Origin: Raffaelea ambrosiae
Lineage: Eukaryota; Ascomycota; Sordariomycetes; Ophiostomatales; Ophiostomataceae
Assembly: GCA_002778195.1 (NCBI GenBank)
Contig: PCDI01000020.1
Coordinates: 273,243 to 337,242 of the forward strand
Direction: 5' to 3'
DNA length: 64,000 bases
In this document: one piece after another, positions 10,095 to 21,151 of the stretch
Layout of the letters: each line of letters starts with the position of its first letter
How positions within the stretch are numbered: position 1 is the first letter of the stretch
The notes under the pieces: generated by a model
The model's input: the letters and a program-made list of their open reading frames with translations, nothing else
The model's database searches: none
Told to the model about the DNA's origin: nothing
Program-made: the position numbers and the translations under genes

Positions 10095-11273
10095 TCATTC
10101 TTGTAAAGACAGCTCCTTGTCGCGTAGCCTCGATGCTGCCACGTCTGTCTCTTCTTGGCCGACAAACGCCGGCATTGTTGGCGGTTGTCGCGGTCTGGCC
10201 TGGGGCTGGAACAGCGCCCGCAAAATGGGGATGGAAGCTGCCATAATGGTAACGGCGCCTTCGGCCGTACCGAAAATGAACAGCACCACAGTGGTGGCTA
10301 CAAGGTCATCCGTTAGCGGCAACTGGGTCGCGAGACTGCCAGAGAGAAAGATCAAAGAGACGCTTACCAACATCGGAATTCCCGATGGAAAAAAGAGCCG
10401 TGATTTTAAGAAAAGACGATATCCCAGCGCTGCTTACGGTCAGTGGCTGTTGAGATCCAGGAGCTAGAACCCACTCACAAAACGGCCATGCTCATTGCGA
10501 ACAAAGCACCGTACTTTTCCTTCCTGTCGATGTGGGCATGTCGAAAAATCTTCCAAGGTAGAACCGCCAGGACAATGTCCATGGTTCCGGAGTATGCTGC
10601 TGGCAGTTAGTTCTGTGGCATCAAGTTGTATGTTTAATATGTTTCGCATCCAACAATGGCCTACCAGACATGAACAGGTCGTAGTCTTGGATAGCACTGC
10701 TCTTCAGACAAGAGCCGGCAATGGAATGGTTCCACAGCTTCTCTACGGGCCAGCATTGCAGAAACTGGAGGGCTGCGCTGGCGCCCATGATCATGTTTAT
10801 GGTGATAATGATGAACCAGACAAGCCGCCTGGTCCAGCCGTCGCAGATGCGCAGCAGAGTCATCGCAAACGAGGTTTTTGCCCACACGGCTGCCAGGATG
10901 GATGCAAACCCAGCAATGTACGAGAACATCGCCAGAAGCCTGAAGTTTTTAGGGTCGATCTCACTGGTGTGCTTTCCCAGGCCCAGCGGTACTGTTGCCG
11001 ACTGCACGGCGACGGAGACGATCAGGGAAACCTGTGTAGGTGGCAACAAGTGACGGTCAGCTTTTGTATCCTCTCCACGTCCTTGCAGCAAAGACTTGGT
11101 CAACGCACCCAGCTCGCAACCAGGACATAATCATCCCACCAGAGTGAGCGGTGTCTCCACAGTTTGCAGTAGATTCTCATCGATAGGAAAATTGTTGCCA
11201 GTGCCGAAAGCAGCCATATTGTGAGGTTGAGTTGCGAGCCCAAGTCGTTGGAACTGTCTGGCCGGGTGTCCAT
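10095..11273 (-). CDS. SAT4/rhodopsin-like integral membrane protein (short form)
   Basis: A member of the large fungal seven-helix family related to Pth11/SAT4; function of this copy unknown. Five minus-strand exons (11273-11109, 11031-10665, 10596-10479, 10429-10368, 10297-10095) give 304 residues. Family landmarks are LWWDDYVLVASW near helix 2, LRICDGWTRRLVWFIIITIN, a QCWPVEKLWN loop with paired Cys, SGTMDIVLAVLPWKIF, and the last helix EGAVTIMAASIPILRALF. It keeps only a short cytosolic tail. The last intron needs care: with donor GTAAGC at 10367 the nearest AG gives a stop, but the acceptor TAG at 10298-10300, preceded by a CTAAC branch point, restores the frame, so I do not call a pseudogene. 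Expression or RNA data would settle exon 5. Confidence 0.84.
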
Positions 11274-12501
11274 TTGTACCCTGAATAGCGGTTTTTCGTT
11301 TTGAATAGCTAGTGTTGTTCTTTTCTGGAATCTCTGTCTTGCCGAGGATATGGTGACAGCTTGTGTTATCCACGCTGTACAGGACGTCTGCTGGGTTTCC
11401 TCTATTTCCTCGATGTGTTTGCTTGCAGAAGTTTACACGGCCAATCGCAAGGTATAGCGAAAATCCTCTCACTTAGCAAAGGGCGCACAGGAAAAGAGCA
11501 CAGTTATAACAATAAGGAACCAAAGCGCACGCTGCGGTCTGATCTGTACGGGGCAAGGACATGCGATCTACGAGTATCATGGGGTAACCCGATGTCAAAA
11601 CCCCCCCGAGGATCATTGTTTTGCAGCCACCGCGTGCGACAGTCAGACTATTGCCAATCGCATTACAATTCTCGTTTTGAGAATGCCCCGGATGATCTAG
11701 CGGAAGAATGCAATCCAAGACCCCCTGTCTTGGTCTTGTCCAGAGACTGCTTGCTCGCTTTTTTATTTTGAGACGTGATCTGCGATGATCACCTTTTAAA
11801 CAGAATTATGCCCAAACCCAGTCCCGATTACACGAGATGTGTCTTACGTCCAATGTGTCCTCTGTTGAGATAATTGCCACACCATGAGGCGAGTTTTCTG
11901 TTGTTCCGCGTCTCAGGCTGTCCCTGGATCGCCCCCCCCCCCCCCCCCGGGGTCGTCAGCCATTTTGGCCTCCTCAATGTGCAACTCAAGAAGAAAGCAT
12001 TCCAGGAAAAGGCCGCGATCGAAAAAGAGTACCCCGGTTTTTGAAAGTGTTTCGGCAAATTGGCAAAAATATGACCAAGACTCTGATCTTCTTTTTTGGT
12101 ATCAGTGGGAGGGGGCCATTGAAAGACGGTTTTGGGTCTGAGCTTGGATGCCTTCTTACGTCTTTGGTTGGCGTGAAACCTATAAATAACATCATGTTGT
12201 GCTTTCGTTAGCTGATCCCCCCCCCCCCCAAAGTCTGGCGTTACGCCACTGACAGTTGACAGCCACGGATATGGGTTTTACCTGGAGCCGCGTGGAGGGT
12301 GTATACGATTACTTCACGTCTCAGCGATTTGAGAGTGTACCAAGCTCTCGTGATAGTCTCTCAACTTTCCGATTGCTTTATTGTATTTCAGTAGGGTTTC
12401 GGCCTAGAAAGTTATGAACTAATTACAATTTCGAAGCACACACAGACTATTAACCTCTACTCCCCCTGTTACCAGAGGCCAAGTTTGAGCGCAATGACGT
12501 C
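11274..12501. other. Intergenic with C homopolymers
   Basis: Promoter side of the SAT4-family gene on the left, 3' flank of the oxidase on the right. It contains a run of 17 C at 11932-11948 and of 13 C at 12217-12229. No coding region recognised. Confidence 0.55.
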
Positions 12502-14200
12502 TCATTTGGCTGGCTCGACAGCCTGCGGGTAATCAAAGACTTGTTTGGGGTCCACCTCTGCCTTGATCTTCTGGAGTTTGGGCAAGCTGTCGCGGTAGTA
12601 GACTTGCTGGGCGTAGGTCCTGTTCATCGTGGGGTCTGCGTAGTTGATGTACATGCCCCATTGGCTGTCGTTCAGGTGGTTGCTGAAAGCATCGGCCCAG
12701 CCGTTGAGGAAGCCAAATCCGTTAGAAGGGTACGTGCCGAATCCTACACGGTCATAGAGCTCGTAGAGGAAGAGCTTGTCCCTGTGCGCAAAGGACGAGT
12801 TCGCAGCTGGCACTGTAGGAATGTATGCATTCTTGCCACCAAACATGTCGATGATGATGTACCACTGGCGGCTGTTCGAGCGGGCCTGGGAAAACCAGTA
12901 AGAGCAGACGGACTGAAGGGCTGCTGGTGTCAATGCCGTTGTTGCCATGGATTTGGAGAAGAAGTTTTCTTGCTATATTGCTGTCAGTTTGTGGGTTTTT
13001 TTTTCTCTCCCCCCCCCATTGTCTGTAAAGAAGCAAAGGCACACAACTCGACACACGCACCTGGTTGTATGGATGAGACACATCAACGCGGTCACCATTG
13101 TCATATGCGGCGAAGCCTCCATTCCAATCCGTCTGTTGGACTTGGGACAAAGAAGCGCCTAGTTTGGTCATGAGAGGCGATATGGCGCTTGTCAGTGCGG
13201 ACTGGCCACCGTGGTAGAGGCCCTGGATCTGTGTCGAGGAGCCGCTGCCGAAAATACGAAAGTTCATCTCTGAAGGCATGTTTCCGGCCTGGATCCAGTC
13301 CTGGAGAGCGGCCCACCCGGTAGCACAGGAACTGGCGCTGTTCCAGTTCAGATTGGACTGGAACGTGGTCGTCTGCGGCGGTGCGGCGAATGTGTTGTAG
13401 AAGAACGTGGTGACGATGCCAAAGGATGACCCGGCGCCACGCATGGCCCAGAAGAGATCCGCATTCTCTGTGAGGGAGCAGTTCACAATGCTCGAATTTG
13501 CCAGCACCACGGTCGCCCCGACCATCCAGTCGAGAGCCAAGCCGTGGGTGTGCGAGCTGAAGCCAAATCCGCCGTGTAGCGAATGTCCAGCCAGGCCGAC
13601 GCTGCGAGGCAAGTTAGTGAAGAGCTTCTTTTGTCATCTCGTTCTTAGTTTCTTCCTTGTCTTCTTATTTTCTTCCTTTCTAGAATTCTTCTCCTTCTTC
13701 ATTTTCTTCTACTTCTTATTTTGTTCCCCTTCCACCGGAAAGCCACCTCCTACTTACCCCGGACAAGTTCCATGGCTGATAGCCCGGCGTCCTTGCTTGT
13801 ACAGTTCTGTGAAAACATGTCCCAGCCGTGCACCAGACTGTATCGATGCAATGTTCGTGGTGGAGTCGAGAGTGACCTTGTTGAGGCGGTCCAGCTCAAC
13901 CACAAGATGGCCATTCTCTCCGCCGAGCCCGAACGACGCGTAACTGTGGCCTCCAGCTTTGGGATTCACCTTGATGCCCAGTTTGGCTGCGCAGGCCACG
14001 GCGGCTTGGATGTCGGCGTCTGTCTTTGGCACCACAATGGCGGCAGGGGTGTATTGGAGTCGTGTATTGAACGGGGCCACATCCTGAGACCAGTCGGTGC
14101 TGCCCTTGGTGTCTACGGGAACGGACGAGCTGGCCAGGCAGTCGTCAATGGCGGCCCCTGCTGCCACTGTGGCAAGACCAAGCAACAGTGCTGTCTTCAT
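12502..14200 (-). CDS. Secreted FAD-linked oxidoreductase, BBE/GOOX type
   Basis: A berberine-bridge/glucooligosaccharide-oxidase-like flavoenzyme, probably oxidising a carbohydrate or alcohol outside the cell with release of hydrogen peroxide. Exons 14200-13758, 13601-13061 and 12972-12502 give 484 residues. Residues 1-16 form a signal peptide (MKTALLLGLATVAAGA). The FAD_binding_4 fold has NPKAGGHSYASFG with His85 and HGTCPGVGLAGHSLHGG with Cys146, the two positions that carry bicovalent 8-alpha-histidyl and 6-S-cysteinyl FAD in this family. The C-terminal BBE motif reads MYINYADPTMN. The second intron uses donor GTGCGT and acceptor ATATAG. Substrate cannot be read from sequence; carbohydrate oxidase is the likeliest because of the bicovalent site, but alkaloid or lactone-forming relatives exist. 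Confidence 0.92.
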
Positions 14201-15293
14201 GCTGGGAAAAGGTGTCCTGCTCGTCTCAAACTGCTGGTGCTAAGGCTATGATGGTTGGTGCAGGTGCACTGTTCTCGCATACTAAGCACTAAACAGCATA
14301 TACAAGCAGCAAAACACAAACACACAGACGCACGACTGGGGCAGAGGAACACTTTAACTACTTTTCGCCTGGGCAAATAGCAAGCACTAGAAAGAATTTG
14401 CAGCAATACCTGCATCGCAAGGTACTGATAGACTTGGCACCTTGTCGGTCATGAGGAAGAGAGGGCAATATGGCACGGCCACTGGGAAAGGTCCATTCCA
14501 ACACCACGCGATCTTGCGAGATGAGTATGCGGGGCTTGGAACCGACAAGATTGATGGTATCTGCACTCCTCCCGTCTTGGCAAAGTCTTGTCTCTGACTC
14601 TGGAAGATTGGTCAAAACTCACGGTTGCAAAACGAAAATACACCCCAGAACGTCTGCTCAGCACAAGGAGGCCAACTGTCCCTGCTTCCAGTGTTGACGA
14701 CACAACGCAGCCAGGGACTAGAGTCGATATCTTCATGAACAACGGGGGTTGAAATAGCATTGCCAGGTTATGCTGTCACCAGCTCCATATTCTGTCATCT
14801 TTCGTCGGGTCGGTTCAATTCGTCTCGTGACAATAGACTGCGGCCCATCTACCGGGTGGATTGGCTTGCAAATAACCATATTGGAGCTGGCTCGAGTCAG
14901 CTCTGATAAGATCATCGTCTTTTGCCTGATGTTCATTTCCAATTAAGGAACGAACGCCTCGTGGCATGGTGTTTTTCCGGAAAGATAGGCTGCAATTTTG
15001 CCAGCACTCTTTGGGGAAGTTTTTCGGCTACGGAGCCACTTGGAAAAGAAGCAGATTCGGACAATGGAATAGAGTTTGCTAGATGAAAGTGAACAGTAGC
15101 CAAAGCAAGCCTAGAGGACTTGAGTCAAGTCGAAGAAAAAGAAAAGAAGAAGAATAAGCGAGCCGGGAAAGGAGATGGAAGAAAGTTCGGAGAGGACGAC
15201 GAGTAATAGAAACAAAAAAGAACAAAAAGAGAGGGAAAAAAAAAAAGCCCACAAAAACCCCGATTCAGACAAAGTACGGGGACAAAAAAGAGC
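14201..15293. other. Intergenic, oxidase promoter to tRNA
   Basis: Contains the oxidase promoter and leader and, at its right end, A-rich sequence downstream of the tRNA. Short open frames are present but none has ATG start, coding bias and a recognisable product together. Confidence 0.55.
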
Positions 15294-15300
15294 AAAAAAA
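15294..15300 (-). terminator. RNA polymerase III terminator
   Basis: Seven A on the plus strand, that is T7 on the tRNA's strand, begin directly after the discriminator base. This is the standard Pol III stop signal. Confidence 0.9.
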
Positions 15301-15385
15301 TCTCCAGGGGGCGATTCGAACGCCCGACTCTCGCATTACAAGGCAATTACAGTGCGATGCCATAAACCATCTAGACCACCCGGAG
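15301..15385 (-). tRNA. tRNA-Tyr (GTA) with short intron
   Basis: The minus-strand transcript folds with a 7-bp acceptor stem (CTCCGGG with CCTGGAG, one G-U), a D arm, a 5-bp anticodon stem (TCGCA with TGCGA) and a TPsiC arm around GGGCGTTCGAATCGCCC. The anticodon loop is 17 bases, so about 10 bases are an intron after position 37; the anticodon GTA is at 15348-15350. C1:G72 is the identity pair of eukaryotic tRNA-Tyr, and this tRNA normally carries an intron in fungi. A- and B-box promoter sequences are inside the gene (TGGTCTAGATGG and GCGTTCGAATCGC). A TGT (Thr) reading of the loop fails because its stem does not pair. Confidence 0.93.
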
Positions 15386-16276
15386 TTTTGTTATTGGCCC
15401 CCAGGTGCTAACCCCCTTGAAGTAGGCACACCACGGGGACTAATTCGAAGTCTCCACCACATCCACCCATCCACTGACCGGTCAGACCGTAGAACAGAAC
15501 CCAATCACCATCAGCTCGTGCCAGACCCTCCAGGGCGTTACGGCGTATCTTGCTGTATGCTGCAAAATATTTGTTGTCCACCGGCTAGCTGGTCTAAGTG
15601 TCTAGATTAGGAAGGAAGTTGCAAGATCAGGGCATCCCTGACCAGAACCTACGGATGAGCAATCTCAAGCTCTCTACTTTCAAGTGGCGCGCTGGCCCAT
15701 ACTCTGAAGCTTTTTTTTCTTTTTCAAATTCTTTTGGTCTGTATGCATCTATGGCTAGCACTTTGTACACGGGACAGCATCGGTCTTATCAGTTGCTGCT
15801 GGGCGTGCATGATGGCACCGGCAAGGATGAAACCGAGGAATACAGCGATCGTCATGCTCCTTATTCTGTCAGAAAGGGCCCATATCGCAAGCCGCCTGGG
15901 CCACAGCAACACGATTGCAAAAGCCATCTTACAGATTCTGTCTGTTCCAGATCTGTGTCAAGAGGTGGTGCAAGATAAGAGGCACCGGTGCTATTGACCG
16001 ATCGATGTCGGATACGATCCTGCTTTGGGAGAGATATCGGTTCTGCATTTGCCGGTTTGTGATGACAACAGCCAGGGAGAGCCTCTATCTACCGAGGATA
16101 CAATGAACGATATTGGGATAAACTAAGGCTTGCGGGATAGGAACTCCGAGTTTGTATATATGAACGATGTTGAAGGCCCATCTTCCGCCTGTGGAAGATC
16201 TGCTGTCTGTTGCTCTGCTTGGACCAGTCCATTCTGATCTGTGATACTCGAACCGGTTCCACATAGAAGCGTCATC
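15386..16276. other. Intergenic, tRNA to transporter
   Basis: Holds the transporter promoter and leader. A minus-strand frame at 15724-15927 could encode 67 residues with one hydrophobic stretch; it resembles no family I can name and has no supporting context. Confidence 0.5.
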
Positions 16277-16593
16277 ATGGGAGCCAGCATGCCCTCCTCC
16301 GCCGGCGGAGAGTCCACCAAGGACATGCCATTGCGCAGCCTCGACAACGAGACCAAGTATGCTTCGGAGGAGTCACTCGTGTCATCCACGGCCAAGGAGA
16401 ATGTAGACGCGCGCACGCAGCCGGTTGGCCCAGGCGACGCGGAGAGATTGCAAGAGCCGGCCGTGGCCAACATTGAGGACATTGCCCTGAGAGTGCTCCA
16501 TGTCGACGACGACCCGACCTTGAACCCCTGGACAATTCGAATGCTTCTCTTGGGTAAGCAAGCTACTTTCCACCTGTTTGAGCTGGCCATTCG

Positions 16594-16637
<44 letters not shown>

Positions 16638-18919
16638 TCTGTCTGTCTCTCTTCCTGACACTTCACACTCACAGGCCTTGGTCTTTCTGCGTTCGGCTCC
16701 TCGCTGGCGACAATCTTCCTGTTTAAGCCGCAGTCGGTCTCCGTTTCGGTCATCTTCTTGACGGTCATCAGCTACGTTCTGGGCAATGGGCTGGCCACTG
16801 TTTTTCCCAAATCGGGCGTTGCGGGCCGCTGGCTGAACCCGCACAGCTTCAACTCAAAGGAGCACCTGGCCGTCATCATCATGTCCAGCTCGGCGTCGTC
16901 CGCCGCATACGCCACCGAGGTGCTGGCCGCCCAGAAGCTGTACTACAATGTCGTGCCCGGCGCCGTGGTGTCCGTCCTGCTGCTGTTCTCGTCGCAGCTT
17001 CTGGGGTACGGCATGGCGGGCGTGCTGCGCAAGAGCCTCGTCTATCCCACCAAGATGCTGTGGCCCAGCGTGCTTCCGCTGAGCTCCCTGGTGGAGACGC
17101 TGCACCGCGACCGCGACGAGATGAAGAAGCGGTTCAACTTTTTCTGGCTCGTCTTCGGCCTCGTGGCCGCGTGGGAGCTGTTTCCGCAGTACATCATGCC
17201 CATTCTCACCGGCATCAGCATCATCTGCCTCACCAACCGCAGCAACCTGACCATCACCAACATCTTTGGCGGCGCCAGCGGCAACGAGGGCCTGGGCTTG
17301 CTCTCGGTCAGCCTCGACTGGCAGTACATCACGACGTCGGCCTTCTTTTTGCCGCCGGCCACGCTGGCCAACGGATTCGCCGGCTACGTCCTCTGCATGG
17401 CGCTCTTCCTGGGGCTCTACTACGGCAACGTCTGGGACGCGCTCAAGTTCCCCTTCCTGTCGCAGCAGCTCTTCTCGGCGGATTCCAGCTCGACCAAGTT
17501 CGACATCTACAACCAGTCGGCCATTCTGGACGCAAATTTTGAGCTGAACACCACGGCTCTGTCCCTGGAGGGCCTGCCCTCGTTTGCGGCCACCAATGCG
17601 TCGTACCTTCTGACGACCAATCTGGGCATCGCCGCCACGATCGTGCACATCGTCCTGTGGCACTTTGACGCGGTCAGGGCCTCGTTCAGCCTCCCCTGGC
17701 GTCTTCCGAGCAAGCGGCGTCTGGTGACCGCGGCCAAGTCTTGCACGCCGCGGCGCTTCTTCAAGCTGAGCGATCCCGCGAGCAGCGTCGGCAGCGCCAC
17801 GAGCAGCGAGAAGGTCCATACGGAGACCGACCCGCACTACCAGAAAATGCGGGCCTATGCCGAGGTGCCGTCGTGGTGGTATCTGGCGGTCCTGCTTGTC
17901 TCGACGATTGTGGCCCTCGGATGCATCTACAACCTCCACTCGACGCTGCCGTGGTGGGGGTTCCTCGTTGCGACGACGCTGTCCTTCCTCGCCACGCTCT
18001 TCTTCGGCGCTCTGTCGGGCGTCATCGGGTTCAACGTGCCCATCACGTCGCTGATCCAGCTGATTGGCGGCTACCTGCACCCGGGCAAGCCGGTGGCCAA
18101 CATGTACTTTGTGCTGTTTGGGGCCAATGCCCAGGCCCAGGCGCTCTTCCTCGTCGCCAACCTGAAGCTGGGCCAGTACGGCAAGCTGAGCCCGCGCTGC
18201 ACGTTTGCCGTGACGCTGATCGGGACGCTCCTCGGCGCGATCATGAACTATGTCCTCATGAACTCGATCACGACCAGCCAGCGCGAGATTCTGCTGAGCA
18301 TCCAAGGCACCAACATCTGGTCGGGCCAAGTGATTCAGTCGTTCAATTCGAATGTAAGTGGCAAGGGTACAGACAGGCGTTGGGCGATTTCCGGAGACGA
18401 TGTCTGGGAATGGTTTTCGGAGACGATCCAAGAAACGACAAAAACTGACTGATATATCTCCAGGCCATCGCATTCGGCGCCCTGTCAGAATTCATGTTCA
18501 GCATTGGACGCACATACCAATGGATCCTGCTCGTGCTGCCCGTGGGCTTGTTGGTGCCACTGCCCACGTACCTTCTGCACAAGCGCTTTCCCAACGCAGG
18601 CTTCAGCACGATCATCACGCCGGTGATCTGCTGGTATCTGGGCTACCTGTCCGTCGGCATCAACTCCAGCGTGATGGTCTTCTATGCTCTGGGCTTCTTC
18701 ATCCAGTTCTATGTCCGGAAGCGGCATGCCGAGTGGTTCCTCAAGTACAACTACATTCTCGCGGCCGCCATTGGCGGTGGCACCGAGCTTCTCGTGTTTG
18801 TGACCACGTTTGCCGTCCAGGGAGGCAGCGGCACGCCCGTCCCGTTCCCGCCGTACTGGGGCAACAACTTCCAGACCGGCAACTTTGATTACTGTGCGCT
18901 GAACCCGGCCCTCGGCTAG
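16277..18919 (+). CDS. OPT-family oligopeptide transporter
   Basis: A proton-coupled oligopeptide/metal-chelate transporter of the plasma membrane. Exons 16277-16553, 16675-18353 and 18464-18919 give 803 residues, typical for fungal OPTs. After an acidic cytosolic N terminus the hydrophobic body begins at NPWTIRMLLLGLGLSAFGS, the family start of helix 1. NPHSFNSKEH matches the conserved NPG-FN-KEH block; many helices follow, and GKLSPR occupies the position of the usual KIPPR motif. The third exon adds the last helices and a lumenal tail. The start is the ATG at 16277 in context ATCATGG; codons before it lack ATG. Intron 1 contains a CT microsatellite. Substrate is unknown: small peptides or glutathione are the common cargo. 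Confidence 0.95.
16599..16632. repeat. CT dinucleotide microsatellite
   Basis: Seventeen CT units inside transporter intron 1 (16554-16674), just upstream of its acceptor, where it serves as a very strong polypyrimidine tract. Confidence 0.95.
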
Positions 18920-19769
18920 AGTGGTGGCAATCTCGAGTCCCACAGAACACACTGTGTGGGAGGACCGGCCCAGGAGGAGAAGGCATGGGTCTGTTTGTAT
19001 GAAATCCCGGTATTAATTTTTCTTTTCTTTTCTTTTGTATCTGACTGTGGCGAAGGGATTGTTGCATTTTTCTTTTCTTTTCTTTTCTTTTTTTTCACAT
19101 TTTTTTTTTTTAAATTTGTTTGCTGCATCACGCGTCTGTGTGAACTATTCGACGCATGCTGTTAACCTGCCGTGGGTTCATTTACCAGTGAGAAGGTCAG
19201 AACATGAAAGACGGCCCATACCGACAAGCAGAGACGTCCGCAAAAACATGCCAAAGAAGGGGATTCCCTGTTATTCCCAGACTCTTCCCTGCGTCCGCTC
19301 CTCTTGATGATCCACTTGCCGTCCAGTCCATCCTCCTCTCCACTTTCCCCAGTCAGTAGTCAGTGGACAGAAACGTTCTGTAGCCGAGGTCGGTGCCGAA
19401 AAGTTGAATCTCGTCTGGTCCTCGTTTGCTTGTTTTCGAGAAAGCTGTCTGGCAACTGCTCACCACTGGCTCAGGCAAGGGCGCCTGCAAACGCCGTGAC
19501 CGACCACGTGAGATGTGTCATACGCGGGGCATGTTTCGCCATTAGGCCGGCTCGGCGCAGCGACAACAAGGGCTTCTCCGCGGAGCTGCCTGCAGGGCTG
19601 GCCGGTACTTAAGGGATGCACCGCGAACGTGTTGCCAGTTGAATGGACAGACGCCTCCAAGAAGATGGTTGCCGACCTTGCAGGCCGTGGTGGCAAGACT
19701 TACAATAAGCCGCTGCGCCGATTTTGAGTGTTTTTCTGGGACACCCCAACAGCCAGCCGCAAGCCAGCC
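18920..19769. other. Intergenic, transporter to nitronate monooxygenase
   Basis: 3' flank of the transporter, with TTTTC-rich tracts at 19020-19115, followed by the promoter of the next gene. No gene recognised. Confidence 0.55.
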
Positions 19770-20885
19770 ATGGCGTCGTCTCTGCCCTTGAAGATGGCAC
19801 GCCGCGCCGTGGACCAACGGAAGCTGCTCAAAGAGGCGTTCCCCTGGATCTCGACGCCGTTCATAGTGGCGGCGCCGATGCGCGTCTTTACCGGCCCGGA
19901 ACTCGCCGTCGCCGTCGCCCGGGCCGGCGGCCTCGGTTTCATCGGCCCTGGTCTGAAGCCCGAGAGCACCCTGGCTGATCTCGAGGAAGCCAAACGCACT
20001 CTGGCCAAGGAGCCGTTGTCTGCTGCGCCCAAGGGCAGCCTGCTGCCCGTGGGTGTCGGCTACCAGGTCTGGAATGGCAACCTGGACGTGGCCGCGTCCA
20101 CGGTGCAGAGCCACCAGCCCTGCGCCATCTGGCTGTTTGCGCCGCGCGACGGCCAGGCCGATCTCGACACGTGGACGCTGCGGCTGCGTGAGGCCGCGCC
20201 GGGCTCGCAGATCTGGGTCCAGGTGGGCAGTCTGCGCGAGGCCGTGGCCGCGGCAAGCAGTACCGCCGCACCACCGGATGTCATCGTGCTCCAGGGTGCC
20301 GAGGCCGGAGGCCATGGGCGCGCCACCGACGGCGTGGGCATCATAACCCTGCTGCCAGAGGTGGCTGATGCTCTCGACAAGGCAAGCGCAAACCAACCAA
20401 ACAGACCGTTGATTCCTCTGGTGGCCGCGGGCGGCATCGCCGACGGACGCGGTGCGGCAGCCGCTCTGGGTCTGGGCGCTGCTGGCGTGGCGCTGGGCAC
20501 CAGGTTTCTTGCCTCGGCAGAGGCTCGCATCAGCAAGGCCTACCAAGACGAAGTGGTCCGCGCCGCAGACGGGGCGGCCAACACGGGGCGAACACAGCTG
20601 TACAACCATCTCCGTGGCACGTTTGGCTGGCCCGCGCAGTTCAGTCCGCGCGGCCTCCTGAACAAGACATGGGCCGACCACCAATCGGGTGTTTCTTTTG
20701 ACGAGCTCAAGACTCGGCACGACGCCGCCGTCAAGGCTGGTGGAGCCGCCGCATGGGGGCCACAGGGACGGACAGCCACCTATGCAAGCGCCAGTGTGGG
20801 CTTGGTACGAAGCGTCAAAGGTGCTGCGCAAATCGTGGAAGAAACCCGCGCGGAAGCCAGCGGGATCATTCGATCGTTACTGTAA
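19770..20885 (+). CDS. Nitronate monooxygenase-like flavoprotein
   Basis: An FMN-dependent TIM-barrel enzyme of the 2-nitropropane dioxygenase family, which oxidises alkyl nitronates such as propionate-3-nitronate. One exon, 371 residues, normal length. The barrel start reads STPFIVAAPMRVFTGPELA with AGGLGFIG, the catalytic segment is QGAEAGGHGRAT with the conserved His, and the phosphate-binding end is PLVAAGGIADGRG followed by GAAGVALGTRFLAS. I start at the ATG at 19770 (MASSLPLK); in-frame codons upstream have no ATG. The N-terminal basic stretch KMARRAVDQRKLLKEAF is not a convincing targeting signal. It ends about 270 bases from the convergent epimerase gene. Confidence 0.92.
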   Translation: MASSLPLKMARRAVDQRKLLKEAFPWISTPFIVAAPMRVFTGPELAVAVARAGGLGFIGPGLKPESTLADLEEAKRTLAKEPLSAAPKGSLLPVGVGYQVWNGNLDVAASTVQSHQPCAIWLFAPRDGQADLDTWTLRLREAAPGSQIWVQVGSLREAVAAASSTAAPPDVIVLQGAEAGGHGRATDGVGIITLLPEVADALDKASANQPNRPLIPLVAAGGIADGRGAAAALGLGAAGVALGTRFLASAEARISKAYQDEVVRAADGAANTGRTQLYNHLRGTFGWPAQFSPRGLLNKTWADHQSGVSFDELKTRHDAAVKAGGAAAWGPQGRTATYASASVGLVRSVKGAAQIVEETRAEASGIIRSLL

Positions 20886-21151
20886 GAATGGCTGGGGATG
20901 GCACATGGTTGTGATTGTTTTCACACTATAGCATGGAGAGGGAGAAAAGTATATGTATGGCTGAAACCGTATCGACTCTAAGCTGTTATGGTTTTTTCTT
21001 TTCTCTTTTTCCTTTTTTTTTTTTTTTTTTTTTTTCCTCCGGGTCCATATTTGTCACTTTGTCACCACTCGTTTTTATTTTTATTTTTTTTTTTTTTTGC
21101 CAACTCGCAGGTTCTCGCAACAATTCTGCGAGCATTCAGACAATTTACGAT

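Noticed and set aside
10321..10380. Apparent frameshift in the short SAT4-type gene
   Set aside because: Use of the TAG acceptor at 10298-10300, 12 bases after a CTAAC branch site, restores the frame without any change.
11473..11718. Cys-rich 81-codon minus-strand open frame
   Set aside because: No signal peptide or family pattern, and codon use is not like nearby genes.
15724..15997. Minus-strand membrane-protein fragment
   Set aside because: Only one hydrophobic stretch in 67 codons, no family pattern, no adjoining exons found.
16854..18473. 539-codon minus-strand open frame
   Set aside because: It is the shadow of the oligopeptide transporter; composition is Arg/Glu/Gln-rich without any domain, as expected from antisense of GC-rich membrane-protein DNA.
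19542..20831. 429-codon minus-strand open frame
   Set aside because: Antisense of the nitronate monooxygenase gene, which has all family motifs.
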